NCBI GenBank assembly: GCA_046481785.1
Contig: JAWOJF010000379.1
Coordinates: 1 to 5,518 of the forward strand
Length of the DNA stretch: 5,518 nt
Origin: JAWOJF01 sp046481785
GTDB taxonomy: Bacteria; Bacteroidota; Ignavibacteria; Ignavibacteriales; Ignavibacteriaceae
Direction of reading: 5' to 3'
How positions within the stretch are numbered: position 1 is the first letter of the stretch; each line of letters opens with the position of its first letter. A model generated the notes under the pieces. That model saw only the letters and a program-made list of their open reading frames with translations, was not told the DNA's origin and made no database searches. Both the position numbers and the translations under genes were made by a program. Positions 5,410-5,518 of this stretch are shown here, piece by piece.

Positions 5410-5426
5410 GGGCAAGGGGATGAACT

Positions 5427-5518
5427 TTATTCATACTTCAAACTATCAACCGGGTTTGCTGTTGCTGCCCTGATGCCAATAAGAGCTACAGTAAGCAACG
5501 TTATTATAAGGATAACTG
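5427..5518 (-). CDS. C-terminal end of an FtsX/MacB-type ABC transporter permease, 5' part outside window
   Basis: The last 29 codons are visible before the TAA at 5427-5429. They encode a hydrophobic helix (V-I-L-I-I-T-L-L-T-V-A-L-I-G-I) followed by R-A-A-T-A-N-P-V-D-S-L-K-Y-E and the stop. The ending R-A-A-x-A-N-P-V-(D/E)-(S/A)-L-(K/R)-Y-E is the hallmark C-terminus of MacB/FtsX-family permeases, where the fourth membrane helix leads into a short cytoplasmic tail. These permeases work with an ATPase partner in mechanotransmission or export across the envelope. Only the tail is present, so substrate and partner cannot be judged. It is followed by the inverted repeats and repeat copy C, which suggests its transcription unit ends here. 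Confidence 0.72.
   Translation of the reverse strand, partial: VILIITLLTVALIGIRAATANPVDSLKYE

Noticed and set aside
5273..5473. Plus-strand open frame of 66 codons across repeat C, the GC-rich palindromes and the permease tail
   Set aside because: It reads through three unrelated pieces of sequence and has no ribosome site. The minus-strand permease tail explains the conserved part.

Overview
This is an AT-rich bacterial window with every recognisable gene on the minus strand. It holds six complete genes and two genes cut by the window edges. The families present suggest a member of the Bacteroidota/Ignavibacteriota (FCB) group: exported NTF2-like proteins, a DinB-fold protein, a lipoprotein-type S33 hydrolase with a G-Y-R-G-V-D-G-S motif, a MacB/FtsX permease tail and a 16-residue-repeat surface protein. 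Clear Shine-Dalgarno sequences (AGAAGGAG, AAAGGAGA) precede several starts. Classical Bacteroidetes use these sparingly, so an Ignavibacteria-like lineage fits better. This placement is inference from family flavour, not from a marker gene.

In the direction of transcription (high to low coordinates), the window opens with the last 29 codons of an FtsX/MacB-type ABC transporter permease (stop at 5427-5429). A GC-rich pair of inverted repeats follows (5359-5409), then copy C of a roughly 95-base repeat (5258-5352). Next comes a GNAT acetyltransferase that overlaps an apparently exported nitroreductase by ATGA. After 53 bases there is a 510-residue S33-family alpha/beta hydrolase lipoprotein. 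Repeat copy B and a small exported NTF2-like protein follow, then repeat copy A and a second NTF2-like paralogue about 74% identical over its mature domain. That paralogue runs almost without gaps into a DinB-family protein and then into a repeat-rich secreted protein that leaves the window at base 1.

The genes form at least two probable transcription units: GNAT, nitroreductase and possibly the hydrolase; and NTF2-like, DinB and repeat protein. The NTF2-like copy 2 sits between them. The most interesting non-coding signal is the three-copy repeat. All copies have the same orientation, all lie upstream of minus-strand genes, and all contain a shared sigma-70-like promoter pattern followed by a nearly invariant 19-base leader block. 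Many products look exported, so the window reads as a set of envelope or periplasmic accessory functions rather than one metabolic pathway. I see no defence system, CRISPR array, transposase, integrase or RNA gene.
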